This document shows positions 12,434-25,500 of a stretch of DNA of 64,000 nt, piece by piece (positions within the stretch are counted from its first letter, which is position 1; each line of letters begins with the position of its first letter). Made by a program: the position numbers and the translations under genes. Where the stretch lies: contig JALGPY010000006.1 of the NCBI GenBank assembly GCA_023055425.1, forward strand, positions 68,976,127 to 69,040,126, written 5' to 3'. Below the pieces are notes generated by a model. It did no database searches and was not told where the DNA came from. It saw nothing but the letters and a program-made list of their open reading frames with translations. This DNA comes from Linanthus parryae. Taxonomy: Eukaryota > Streptophyta > Magnoliopsida > Ericales > Polemoniaceae.

Positions 12434-12435
12434 GC

Positions 12436-15400
12436 TGAAACAACCCGACGGATCTCGGTTCAGGGTTAAAGAGACAATCGACAACCAAAAGTAGAAATAT
12501 ACTATTAAGATTACATTTCGCTTAATGTACATAACAAAATTTCGATAATAAGTACAATTTAAAACATAACATTTGTTATCTACTAAGTGATCTAACTTAA
12601 ACTAAGCGTCTTCGTCTCGGTGCGCGTTCCCACCCCCCACCTTGAGTGATGACATGCGGTTTTAAAATGGCAAAAGCCGACGCAGTTTTGAAGAAATTGA
12701 TCAGTAAAAAATGAGTAAGTACACACTACGACATGTAAAGCAACAAGTGGCACGGAAGCATGAGTTGAAACAAATCAGAAGATTTAAACAGTAAAACTAT
12801 CATATTGGAGAATTTGGATCAACTTGAAGTAACCGAGTAACAAAAACCTCTCAATTTAATAACATTGAGAAACCACGAGTAGTTTGTAAAATATCCAGAG
12901 TAAACAAGTTCATTTGAACTGATAACGATAGTAGTTCATGAGTAGCCAAGATTTACAATCCATTTCAATCGCTTAGGGCATATCAAGAGCCATAAACAAC
13001 ATTAATAAGTAGTCAATTTTTACTTTCGACTTCAATCAACAGTTTAATTTAGCTGAGGCATGTCAAGAGCCACCAGCAGGATTGATGTATACAGAGGGAT
13101 CACGAAATAATCACTAAGGGTTCCTTCTAGGGTCTATCAAACCCTATTTCACCCGAGCGTTAAGGGAGCCCATTCGTCAACCCCGCTCACAAAATTAGCT
13201 AAAAGGCCTTAAGTGTCGACACCCCTATACCGTAGTGACCCTTACAAGTATAAGTAGCACTCTATAGCTCTATAAAACCCTTGGCCTCAATAACTTGGTA
13301 CATTTTGGCTCATCGGGGGTGGATTTTTGAACATTGACGTTCTATCCAATAATAAGAAGCATTGCTTCAATGGTCTTAGCCATAAGAAAATGGAGGATCG
13401 CTTGACGCCTCCCACCAATCACAGTACTCTGTACATCGTCCGAAGTCTATTAGAGGTATTTTGTTTCTTCTCTTTCACATAACCAGAATCGGAATATCAA
13501 AATTTCACAAGTAATTTCCGAGAGTTCTCAAAGGAGATGAATAAAATAGTTTAACAACTTTTGAGTGGAAAACATGCATTCTCATACTATTTCATATAAC
13601 AAACATTCATTTGAAACATCAAGCACATACGCAGATTTTGATATGAAAAGGCCGTACACATGTACTTACCTCTGAGCCATGAAAGGCGCAAAGCAACGCT
13701 AGCACTCCTACAACGCTCGACTCCGAATCTCACAGTAAATGCAGCAACACGAATACGTACGTCTACTTCGAACGATCCCTAATAACGGCTGGATATACAC
13801 AAGTCAAGTATATAGTCTATTAGCATTTACCCTCTATATGAGGTTGTATGCAAGAATGCCATGGAATGCGGGTCGTGCAAGATAAATGACTAAAACGCCC
13901 CTCATACTCCAAAACTGTCTAGTTTCCCGGTCCCCAAATTATACTCATTTTGGCCCAAAAACATGTAATAATGACTCTAAACTCTCCCATATGTACTTAG
14001 CATCGAAATCTACAACTTTCAATAATTTGCACTTAGGCCCCTAAAGTTTGGTAAAATTGCAAAAAGACCCCAACATTTGACTTGGTCAACACTAGCCCAG
14101 AATTATATACGAGTACTCTAAATACGCATACAGGACATGCTAACAAACTCCAAGTTACTAAACCAATCTCAATTCAAAGTTTAAGTGAAATTACTATTTT
14201 GCCCCTCCTATACAGTTCAGTCAAACTAGGGTTTGCGAAAAGTCAAACTTAGTCAAACTTGATATTTAGACTCAGAATATGAATACGAGCAAGTTTCATG
14301 AAGAACGCTACGGCTAGAAATGTCAGTTAGAATGTCGAATTCAAAAGTCAAAAACAGAGGAAAATCGACTCAACTAGTCAACTTTAGAGCTGATCTGTGA
14401 TCAATTGATGGGGATACTTGGAAATATACGAATAGGGTTTTGAAGATGGTAGATCAAAGATTCTAGAACATATTTGAACTTCAAACAATTCAAAATACAC
14501 AAAAAGCTATGCTTGTTCAAAGTTGGGTAAAAATAATGATTCAACAATTAGAAAATTTGAAGTGTTTATTATAAGTTCAAAGTAGCAAGTTTAGGCTCGA
14601 TTTGTGAGCAATCTGTTATAAATTTGAACATGACCCAGAGACGATGATCTGAAGTATTATGTATCATCTTTACACAGGAGAAAGAAGATCCAAATTTCAG
14701 TAAGTTTTGAAGAAGATACAAGGGTTAGAAAATGGGTGTTTCACCATGACATTCTATACTTAGAAAATTCTGAGTTTTTGCTAGCGAAGAACATCAATAT
14801 CACAACAACTTTGGAGCCAAAATCAGAGGGTCTAAAGCTAAAATTGGACCAAGAAATCAACACAAAAGTTGTAGCCAATTCTCAAAGGATTCCATAAAGA
14901 TAAAGATCATTCAAAACGGACCAAAAACGAGGGAGATACAGAGATCCAAAGTTGGGTCAAAAATGCTGGTGGGAAAAACTCAGCATGAACAAGCACGAAC
15001 ATAGCAACTTCAATTCGATTTTAAGGTGGTTTAGAGACCAAATTTGACAAAATTTAAAACACGAAAGTTGTAGCCAAATGTCTGAGGTTTCCAGAAAGTC
15101 CAGAATCGCTCAAAACGGATTAAAAACGAGAGAGATATGATCATTTGAACAGGGGCTGTTTATGCATGACGGAAAAGCGAACCATGTGTGAAAAGTGAAA
15201 TCAAGCTCGAATATAACAGAAATCTGGGCAGGTTTGAATGATTCTAATGCATTCTAGATTCTCTAGGGATGATTTTGGTGCAAGAAACTCGAAAAACGAT
15301 GAAGAAATGAGAGAGATACCTTGTTGCATCACTCTCCGGCGGCCATGGAGGAATCCGGCGACCAGCTGCTCGGTTTCCGGCACTTCAACGCGCTCATATC

Positions 15401-16263
15401 AATTTATGGGTTGTTTACAGAGTCCTACGAGGATTATAGAAGGTCAGGGGATCACAAAGACTCAAGAATCGCTAGAAATGACGAAGAAACAAGAGAGTTA
15501 CCTCTCTTCCTCCATCTCGTTCTTCGCCGGCGACGGGAACGGCAAAAATCCGGCGAATGGTCGCGAATCCGTCGATTTAAAACGTGGTCTTGGTGTCTTT
15601 GAGCTCGTCTGGAGATGGGGATCACGAATCAAGTGGTTATACTTGCCAAATCACAACAGGGTGAGAGAATTTTCATCAAGAACAACCTAGGGTTCTTCAC
15701 CTTCAAATGCGATTTTTCCGACTTCGTTACTTGATCATTCGACGAATTACTTGGGGGCTTTTACTCCCCCAGTCATGGGGAAACTCCCACCATAGCAGGT
15801 CGGGAAGATAGAGAGGAACGAAGGAGGTGTTGTGGTGGTTCCATGGTGGTTTCATGGTGGAGGTGGTGGTGTTCTTGGTGGTTGAGGAGGGAGAGAGGAA
15901 AAAAAACAAGATGTTGGGAAGATAATGAAATTTTCTGCTGAATGATGATGAATATAGATGTTGGGTGTTGCCAACTCATTGAAATTGTGTCAAAACAATT
16001 AGGACAAGTGTCCATCATGCATAGGGGTTAGAAGTGTAGTTTTACAAACTTTTGGGTATAACTAGAATTGGATAACTACTAAGTTTCAGAGATTTGCACA
16101 ACCACCACAAATATTTCTAGTGCTTCAAAATCATTCTAACAACGTTCAAATATCGCTAAAACTCCAAAATGCCCACTTTAAAGCCGTGACAAACTATTTA
16201 CAAATTCGCCCCCAAAGTCTTGATATTGCACTTAGAGTCGGCTAGAAAAATAGGGGTGTTACA
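12436..16263 (-). repeat. LTR B (inner, chimeric)
   Basis: 3828 bp. From 12436 to about 15840 it follows LTR D (for example CGATTTAAAACGTGG near 15574 and GGAGGTGTTGTGG near 15823). From about 15925 to 16263 it follows LTR A at nearly every site where A and D differ (for example AATATAGATG, CTCATTGAAA, CCACCACAAATAT). It differs from LTR C at only about 11 sites. It thus has an A-type start and a D-type end in element orientation. Confidence 0.88.
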
Positions 16264-17510
16264 GTCTACCCACCTTAAAAGAATCTTCGTCCCCGAAGAT
16301 CTCCTACTATACTTACCCACATACACAAAATGCAGCACAGTGACTCAGTTTATTTGACTTAGTCAGACAAGGACATAAATAACTCTCGTCGGATGTTATG
16401 CTCCCAATATATGGTTTCCATAGATGGTCAGCTAGAAACACCTTAACTGAAAGATATTTCTCATTATTACTCTCCGCACAACGGGCTCTATTATGAGACT
16501 ATATTACTATCCTGCCTAGACTCGCATCACAATAGGGTTTCGTATATGACTAGTACAAGTAAAAGTTCGAAACAAGATTTTTAAAGTTCAATAACAACAT
16601 ACAAGTTTTAACTTTAGAAACGACTCAAAAATTTGATAGAATTTATACAAATCTCGAAACTTTTAGACAAATACTTTTATCAAGACTGATATGTTGTTTC
16701 GCTTGAATCATTCGCGTTAAAAATGTTGTATTACCTCTATAAGGTTAGATAAACCAGTCACCTAAAGTGTTCCACCATACGAGGGAGAAAGAACACTATG
16801 TGTCGTCACACAACGTGCCTTTCTAAGACAACTCGCATGTGCTTCAAATGTTCCAACTTAGTCTACACAACGGGTACAACTTATGGTACCGTCGTACTAA
16901 GAGTCGCGCCAGCGGACTGTTAAACAAAGTGGTCCATATCACTTGGCATTTGATAGCTCGAAACGTCAATAATTTTCAGAAATCATTTTTTTTTTTTTTG
17001 TAATAAATACTTTATTTTCAAAACTTTCTAATTTGGGAAAGAACCATGTCAAATTAACTCAAAATAAACAAAAGTTAAACTAATATTTTAAGGTTTATCA
17101 CTCGTAGGTGCGAAGGAATTGTCTCGGGGTCTTCTAAGTCACAACGCCGTTACTCTCTCGTCGAGAAATTACTTACAACAATAAAGAGTACAAGATACGC
17201 ATCACACAACTACGTCAAACAATTCGATATAAATAGGCATGTCACATAAGTATTGCGCCTGTAAATAGGCAAGTAGACTTTGCATGAACATCTCAAATAG
17301 TCATTAATATTTAATCAACATATACGGTACAAGCCGAGTTTCATAATATGTAAGTACCCAAACAACCCGACGGCTTGTTTACTTCATTTATTCCCAAATT
17401 GAGTTATCCTAGTCAATTTTAAAATTTCGAAAACGTGTTATCTATCTTATTCTCTACTAAGGGAAATCGAAAAGTCACTTTAACCGGAGAACCGATGCTC
17501 TGATACCAGC
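16264..17510 (-). other. Internal segment 2 of the LARD array
   Basis: 1247 bp and non-coding. Almost identical to internal segments 1 and 3, apart from poly-T length near 16988-17000 and single bases. Carries a polypurine tract at the left and a primer site at the right. Confidence 0.88.
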
Positions 17511-20500
17511 TGAAACAACCCGACGGATCTCGGTTCAGGGTTAAAGAGACAATCGACAACCAAAAGTAGAAATATACTATTAAGATTACATTTCGCTTAA
17601 TGTACATAACAAAATTTCGATAATAAGTACAATTTAAAACATAACATTTGTTATCTACTAAGTGATCTAACTTAAACTAAGCGTCTTCGTCTCGGTGCGC
17701 GTTCCCACCCCCCACCTTGAGTGATGACATGCGGTTTTAAAATGGCAAAAGCCGACGCAGTTTTGAAGAAATTGATCAGTAAAAAATGAGTAAGTACACA
17801 CTACGACATGTAAAGCAACGAGTGGCACGGAAGCATGAGTTGAAACAAATCAGAAGATTTAAACAGTAAAACTATCATATTGGAGAATTTGGATCAACTT
17901 GAAGTAACCGAGTAACAAAAACCTCTCAATTTAATAACATTGAGAAACCACGAGTAGTTTGTAAAATATCCAGAGTAAACAAGTTCATTTGAACTGATAA
18001 CGATAGTAGTTCATGAGTAGCCAAGATTTACAATCCATTTCAATCGCTTAGGGCATATCAAGAGCCATAAACAACATTAATAAGTAGTCAATTTTTACTT
18101 TCGACTTCAATCAACAGTTTAATTTAGCTGAGGCATGTCAAGAGCCACCAGCAGGATCGATGTATACAGAGGGATCACGAAATAATCACTAAGGGTTCCT
18201 TCTAGGGTCTATCAAACCCTATTTCACCCGAGCGTTAAGGGAGCCCATTCGTCAACCCCGCTCACAAAATTAGCTAAAAGGCCTTAAGTGTCGACACCCC
18301 TATACCGTAGTGACCCTTACAAGTATAAGTAGCACTCTATAGCTCTATAAAACCCTTGGCCTCAATAACTTGGTACATTTTGGCTCATCGGGGGTGGATT
18401 TTTGAACATTGACGTTCTATCCAATAATAAGAAGCATTGCTTCAATGGTCTTAGCCATAAGAAAATGGAGGATCGCTTGACGCCTCCCACCAATCACAGT
18501 ACTCTGTACATCATCCGAAGTCTATTAGAGGTATTTTGTTTCTTCTCTTTCACATAACCAGAATCGGAATATCAAAATTTCACAAGTAATTTCCGAGAGT
18601 TCTCAAAGGAGATGAATAAAATAGTTTAACAACTTTTGAGTGGAAAACATGCATTCTCATACTATTTCATATAACAAACATTCATTTGAAACATCAAGCA
18701 CATACGCAGATTTTGATATGAAAAGGCCGTACACATGTACTTACCTCTGAGCCATGAAAGGCGCAAAGCAACGCTAGCACTCCTACAACGCTCGACTCCG
18801 AATCTCACAGTAAATGCAGCAACACGAATACGTACGTCTACTTCGAACGATCCCTAATAACGGCTGGATATACACAAGTCAAGTATATAGTCTATTAGCA
18901 TTTACCCTCTATATGAGGTTGTATGCAAGAATGCCATGGAATGCGGGTCGTGCAAGATAAATGACTAAAACGCCCCTCATACTCCAAAACTGTCTAGTTT
19001 CCCGGTCCCCAAATTATACTCATTTTGGCCCAAAAACATGTAATAATGACTCTAAACTCTCCCATATGTACTTAGCATCGAAATCTACAACTTTCAATAA
19101 TTTGCACTTAGGCCCCTAAAGTTTGGTAAAATTGCAAAAAGACCCCAACATTTGACTTGGTCAACACTAGCCCAGAATTATATACGAGTACTCTAAATAC
19201 GCATACAGGACATGCTAACAAACTCCAAGTTACTAAACCAATCTCAATTCAAAGTTTAAGTGAAATTACTATTTTGCCCCTCCTATACAGTTCAGTCAAA
19301 CTAGGGTTTGCGAAAAGTCAAACTTAGTCAAACTTGATATTTAGACTCAGAATATGAATACGAGCAAGTTTCATGAAGAACGCTACGGCTAGAAATGTCA
19401 GTTAGAATGTCGAATTCAAAAGTCAAAAACAGAGGAAAATCGACTCAACTAGTCAACTTTAGAGCTGATATGTGATCAATTGATGGGGATACTTGGAAAT
19501 ATACGAATAGGGTTTTGAAGATGGTAGATCAAAGATTCTAGAACATATTTGAACTTCAAACAATTCAAAATACACAAAAAGCTATGCTTGTTCAAAGTTG
19601 GGTAAAAATAATGATTCAACACTTAGAAAATTTGAAGTGTTTATTATAAGTTCAAAGTAGCAAGTTTAGGCTCGATTTGTGAGCAATCTGTTATAAATTT
19701 GAACATGACCCAGAGACGATGATCTGAAGTATTATGTATCATCTTTACACAGGAGAAAGAAGATCCAAATTTCAGTAAGTTTTGAAGAAGATACAAGGGT
19801 TAGAAAATGGGTGTTTCACCATGACATTCTATACTTAGAAAATTCTGAGTTTTTGCTAGCGAAGAACATCAATATCACAACAACTTTGGAGCCAAAATCA
19901 GAGGGTCTAAAGCTAAAATTGGACCAAGAAATTAACACAAAAGTTGTAGCCAATTCTCAAAGGATTCCATAAAGATAAAGATCATTCAAAACGGACCAAA
20001 AACGAGGGAGATACAGAGATCCAAAGTTGGGTCAAAAATGCTGGTGGGAAAAACTCAGCATGAACAAGCACGAACATAGCAACTTCAATTCGATTTTAAG
20101 GTGGTTTAGAGACCAAATTTGACAAAATTTAAAACACGAAAGTTGTAGCCAAATGTCTGAGGTTTCCAGAAAGTCCAGAATCGCTCAAAACGGATTAAAA
20201 ACGAGAGAGATATGATCATTTGAACAGGGGCTGCTTATGCATGACGGAAAAGCGAACCATGTGTGAAAAGTGAAATCAAGCTCGAATATAACAGAAATCT
20301 GGGCAGGTTTGAATGATTCTAATGCATTCTAGATTCTCTAGGGATGATTTTGGTGCAAGAAACTCGAAAAACGGTGAAGAAATGAGAGAGATACCTTGTT
20401 GCATCACTCTCCGGCGGCCATGGAGGAATCCGGCGACCAGCTGCTCGGTTTCCGGCACTTCAACGCGCTCATATCAATTTCTGGGTTGTTTACAGAGTCC

Positions 20501-21338
20501 TACGAGGATTATAGAAGGTCAGGGGATCACAAAGACTCAAGAATCGCTAGAAATGACGAAGAAACAAGAGAGTTACCTCTCTTCCTCCATCTCGTTCTTC
20601 GCCGGCGACGGGAACGGCAAAAATCCGGCGAATGGTCGCGAATCCGTCGATTTAAAACGTGGTCTTGGTGTCTTTGAGCTCGTCTGGAGATGGGGATCAC
20701 GAATCAAGTGGTTATACTTGCCAAATCACAAAAGGGTGAGAGAATTTTCATCAAGAACAACCTAGGGTTCTTCACCTTCAAATGCGATTTTTCCGACTTC
20801 GTTACTTGATCATTCGACGAATTACTTGGGGGCTTTTACTCCCCCAGTCATGGGGAAACTCCCACCATAGCAGGTCGGGAAGATAGAGAGGAACGAAGGA
20901 GGTGTTGTGGTGGTTCCATGGTGGTTTCATGGTGGAGGTGGTGGTGTTCTTGGTGGTTGAGGAGGGAGAGAGGAAAAAAAACAAGATGTTGGGAAGATAA
21001 TGAAATTTTCTGCTGAATGATGATGAATATAGATGTTGGGTGTTGCCAACTCATTGAAATTGTGTCAAAACAATTATGACAAGTGTCCATCATGCATAGG
21101 GGTTAGAAGTGTAGTTTTACAAACTTTTGGGTATAACTAGAATTGGATAACTACTAAGTTTCAGAGATTTGCACAACCACCACAAATATTTCTAGTGCTT
21201 CAAAATCATTCTAACAACGTTCAAATATCGCTAAAACTCCAAAATGCCCACTTTAAAGCCGTGACAAACTATTTACAAATTCGCCCCCAAAGTCTTGATA
21301 TTGCACTTAGAGTCGGCTAGAAAAATAGGGGTGTTACA
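17511..21338 (-). repeat. LTR C (inner, chimeric)
   Basis: 3828 bp, with the same A-type/D-type mosaic and the same switch interval as LTR B, so B and C descend from one recombinant. Private differences include GATATGTG near 19470, AAATTAACAC near 19930, GGGGCTGCTTATG near 20228 and CAATTATGAC near 21072. Confidence 0.88.
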
Positions 21339-22584
21339 GTCTACCCACCTTAAAAGAATCTTCGTCCCCGAAGATCTCCTACTATACTTACCCACATACA
21401 CAAAATGCAGCACAGTGACTCAGTTTATTTGACTTAGTCAGACAAGGACATAAATAACTCTCGTCGGATGTTATGCTCCCAATATATGGTTTCCATAGAT
21501 GGTCAGCTAGAAACACCTTAACTGAAAGATATTTCTCATTATTACTCTCCGCACAACGGGCTCTATTATGAGACTATATTACTATCCTGCCTAGACTCGC
21601 ATCACAATAGGGTTTCGTATATGACTAGTACAAGTAAAAGTTCGAAACAAGATTTTTAAAGTTCAATAACAACATACAAGTTTTAACTTTAGAAACGACT
21701 CAAAAATTTGATAGAATTTATACAAATCTCGAAACTTTTAGACAAATACTTTTATCAAGACTGATATGTTGTTTCGCTTGAATCATTCGCGTTAAAAATG
21801 TTGTATTACCTCTATAAGGTTAGATAAACCAGTCACCTAAAGTGTTCCACCATACGAGGGAGAAAGAACACTATGTGTCGTCACACAACGTGCCTTTCTA
21901 AGACAACTCGCATGTGCTTCAAATGTTCCAACTTAGTCTACACAACGGGTACAACTTATGGTACCGTCGTACTAAGAGTCGCGCCAGCGGACTGTTAAAC
22001 AAAGTGGTCCATATCACTTGGCATTTGATAGCTCGAAACGTCAATAATTTTCAGAAATCATTTTTTTTTTTTTGTAATAAATACTTTATTTTCAAAACTT
22101 TCTAATTTGGGAAAGAACCATGTCAAATTAACTCAAAATAAACAAAAGTTAAACTAATATTTTAAGGTTTATCACTCGTAGGTGCGAAGGAATTGTCTCG
22201 GGGTCTTCTAAGTCACAACGCCGTTACTCTCTCGTCGAGAAATTACTTACAACAATAAAGAGTACAAGATACGCATCACACAACTACGTCAAACAATTCG
22301 ATATAAATAGGCATGTCACATAAGTATTGCGCCTGTAAATAGGCAAGTAGACTTTGCATGAACATCTCAAATAGTCATTAATATTTAATCAACATATACG
22401 GTACAAGCCGAGTTTCATAATATGTAAGTACCCAAACAACCCGACGGCTTGTTTACTTCATTTATTCCCAAATTGAGTTATCCTAGTCAATTTTAAAATT
22501 TCGAAAACGTGTTATCTATCTTATTCTCTACTAAGGGAAATCGAAAAGTCACTTTAACCGGAGAACCGATGCTCTGATACCAGC
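21339..22584 (-). other. Internal segment 3 of the LARD array
   Basis: 1246 bp and non-coding, with polypurine tract and primer site placed as in the other two units. In element orientation it is the segment nearest the outer 5' LTR (D). Confidence 0.88.
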
Positions 22585-25500
22585 TGAAACAACCCGACGG
22601 ATCTCGGTTCAGGGTTAAAGAGACAATCGACAACCAAAAGTAGAAATATACTATTAAGATTACATTTCGCTTAATGTACATAACAAAATTTCGATAATAA
22701 GTACAATTTAAAACATAACATTTGTTATCTACTAAGTGATCTAACTTAAACTAAGCGTCTTCGTCTCGGTGCGCGTTCCCACCCCCCACCTTGAGTGATG
22801 ACATGCGGTTTTAAAATGGCAAAAGCCGACGCAGTTTTGAAGAAATTGATCAGTAAAAAATGAGTAAGTACACACTACGACATGTAAAGCAACGAGTGGC
22901 ACGGAAGCATGAGTTGAAACAAATCAGAAGATTTAAACAGTAAAACTATCATATTGGAGAATTTGGATCAACTTGAAGTAACCGAGTAACAAAAACCTCT
23001 CAATTTAATAACATTGAGAAACCACGAGTAGTTTGTAAAATATCCAGAGTAAACAAGTTCATTTGAACTGATAACGATAGTAGTTCATGAGTAGCCAAGA
23101 TTTACAATCCATTTCAATCGCTTAGGGCATATCAAGAGCCATAAACAACATTAATAAGTAGTCAATTTTTACTTTCGACTTCAATCAACAGTTTAATTTA
23201 GCTGAGGCATGTCAAGAGCCACCAGCAGGATCGATGTATACAGAGGGATCACGAAATAATCACTAAGGGTTCCTTCTAGGGTCTATCAAACCCTATTTCA
23301 CCCTAGCGTTAAGGGAGCCCATTCGTCAACCCCGCTCACAAAATTAGCTAAAAGGCCTTAAGTGTCGACACCCCTATACCGTAGTGACCCTTACAAGTAT
23401 AAGTAGCACTCTATAGCTCTATAAAACCCTTGGCCTCAATAACTTGGTACATTTTGGCTCATCGGGGGTGGATTTTTGAACATTGACGTTCTATCCAATA
23501 ATAAGAAGCATTGCTTCAATGGTCTTAGCCATAAGAAAATGGAGGATCGCTTGACGCCTCCCACCAATCACAGTACTCTGTACATCGTCCGAAGTCTATT
23601 AGAGGTATTTTGTTTCTTCTCTTTCACATAACCAGAATCGGAATATCAAAATTTCACAAGTAATTTCCGAGAGTTCTCAAAGGAGATGAATAAAATAGTT
23701 TAACAACTTTTGAGTGGAAAACATGCATTCTCATACTATTTCATATAAGAAACATTCATTTGAAACATCAAGCACATACGCAGATTTTGATATGAAAAGG
23801 CCGTACACATGTACTTACCTCTGAGCCATGAAAGGCGCAAAGCAACGCTAGCACTCCTACAACGCTCGACTCCGAATCTCACAGTAAATGCAGCAACACG
23901 AATACGTACGTCTACTTCGAACGATCCCTAATAACGGCTGGATATACACAAGTCAAGTATATAGTCTATTAGCATTTACCCTCTATATGAGGTTGTATGC
24001 AAGAATGCCATGGAATGCGGGTCGTGCAAGATAAATGACTAAAACGCCCCTCATACTCCAAAACTGTCTAGTTTCCCGGTCCCCAAATTATACTCATTTT
24101 GGCCCAAAAACATGTAATAATGACTCTAAACTCTCCCATATGTACTTAGCATCGAAATCTACAACTTTCAATAATTTGCACTTAGGCCCCTAAAGTTTGG
24201 TAAAATTGCAAAAAGACCCCAACATTTGAATTGGTCAACAGTAGCCCAGAATTATATACGAGTACTCTAAATACGCATACAGGACATGCTAACAAACTCC
24301 AAGTTACTAAACCAATCTCAATTCAAAGTTTAAGTGAAATTACTATTTTGCCCCTCCTATACAGTTCAGTCAAACTAGGGTTTGCGAAAAGTCAAACTTA
24401 GTCAAACTTGATATTTAGACTCAGAATATGAATACGAGCAAGTTTCATGAAGAACGCTACGGCTAGAAATGTCAGTTAGAATGTCGAATTCAAAAGTCAA
24501 AAACAGAGGAAAATCGACTCAACTAGTCAACTTTAGAGCTGATATGTGATCAATTGATGGGGATACTTGGAAATATACGAATAGGGTTTTGAAGATGGTA
24601 GATCAAAGATTCTAGAACATATTTGAACTTCAAACAATTCAAAATACACAAAAAGCTATGCTTGTTCAAAGTTGGGTAAAAATAATGATTCAACACTTAG
24701 AAAATTTGAAGTGTTTATTATAAGTTCAAAGTAGCAAGTTTAGGCTCGATTTGTGAGCAATCTGTTATAAATTTGAACATGACCCAGAGACGATGATTTG
24801 AAGTATTATGTATCATCTTTACACAGGAGAAAGAAGATCCAAATTTCAGTAAGGTTTTGAAGAAGATACAAGGGTTAGAAAATGGGTGTTTCACCATGAC
24901 ATTCTATACTTAGAAAATTCTGAGTTTTTGCTAGCGAAGAACATCAATATCTCAACAACTTTGGAGCCAAAATCAGAGGGTCTAAAGCTAAAATTGGACC
25001 AAGAAATCAACACAAAAGTTGTAGCCAATTCTCAAAGGATTCCATAAAGATAAAGATCATTCAAAACGGACCATAAACGAGGGAGATACAGAGATCCAAA
25101 GTTGGGTCAAAAATGCTGGTGGGAAAAACTCAGCATGAACAAGCACGAACATAGCAACTTCAATTCGATTTTAAGGTGGTTTAGAGACCAAATTTGACAA
25201 AATTTAAAACACGAAAGTTGTAGCCAAATGTCTGAGGTTTCCAGAAAGTCCAGAATCGCTCAAAACGGATTAAAAACGAGAGAGATATGATCATTTGAAC
25301 AGGGGCTGTTTATGCATGACGGAAAAGCGAACCATGTGTGAAAAGTGAAATCAAGCTCGAATATAACAGAATCTGGGCAGGTTTGAATGATTCTAATGCA
25401 TTCTAGATTCTCTAGGGATGATTTTGGTGCAATAAACTCGAAAAACGGTGAAGAAATGAGAGAGATACCTTGTTGCATCACTCTCCGGCGGCCATGGAGG

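Larger units (their letters stand above)
11190..12435 (-). other. Internal segment 1 of the LARD array
   Basis: 1246 bp of non-coding sequence between LTRs A and B. The right end carries the primer site (12422-12433 read on the minus strand, 2 bases from LTR B) and the left end the polypurine tract (11190-11206). It differs from the other two internal segments at only a few sites: GCATACGAG versus CATACGAG near 11701, a poly-T length change, ATGTAACTACC versus ATGTAAGTACC, and CTAATGG versus CTAAGGG. No gag-, protease- or RT-like motif appears in any frame. Confidence 0.88.

Noticed and set aside
15238..15690. A 150-residue open frame repeated at 20313-20765 and 25387-25839, which might look like a conserved gene family.
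   Set aside because: It lies inside the LTRs of the array, so its conservation is that of recent duplication. It has no protein motifs, overlaps another equally long frame, and is broken in LTR A and absent in the divergent copy at 62795.
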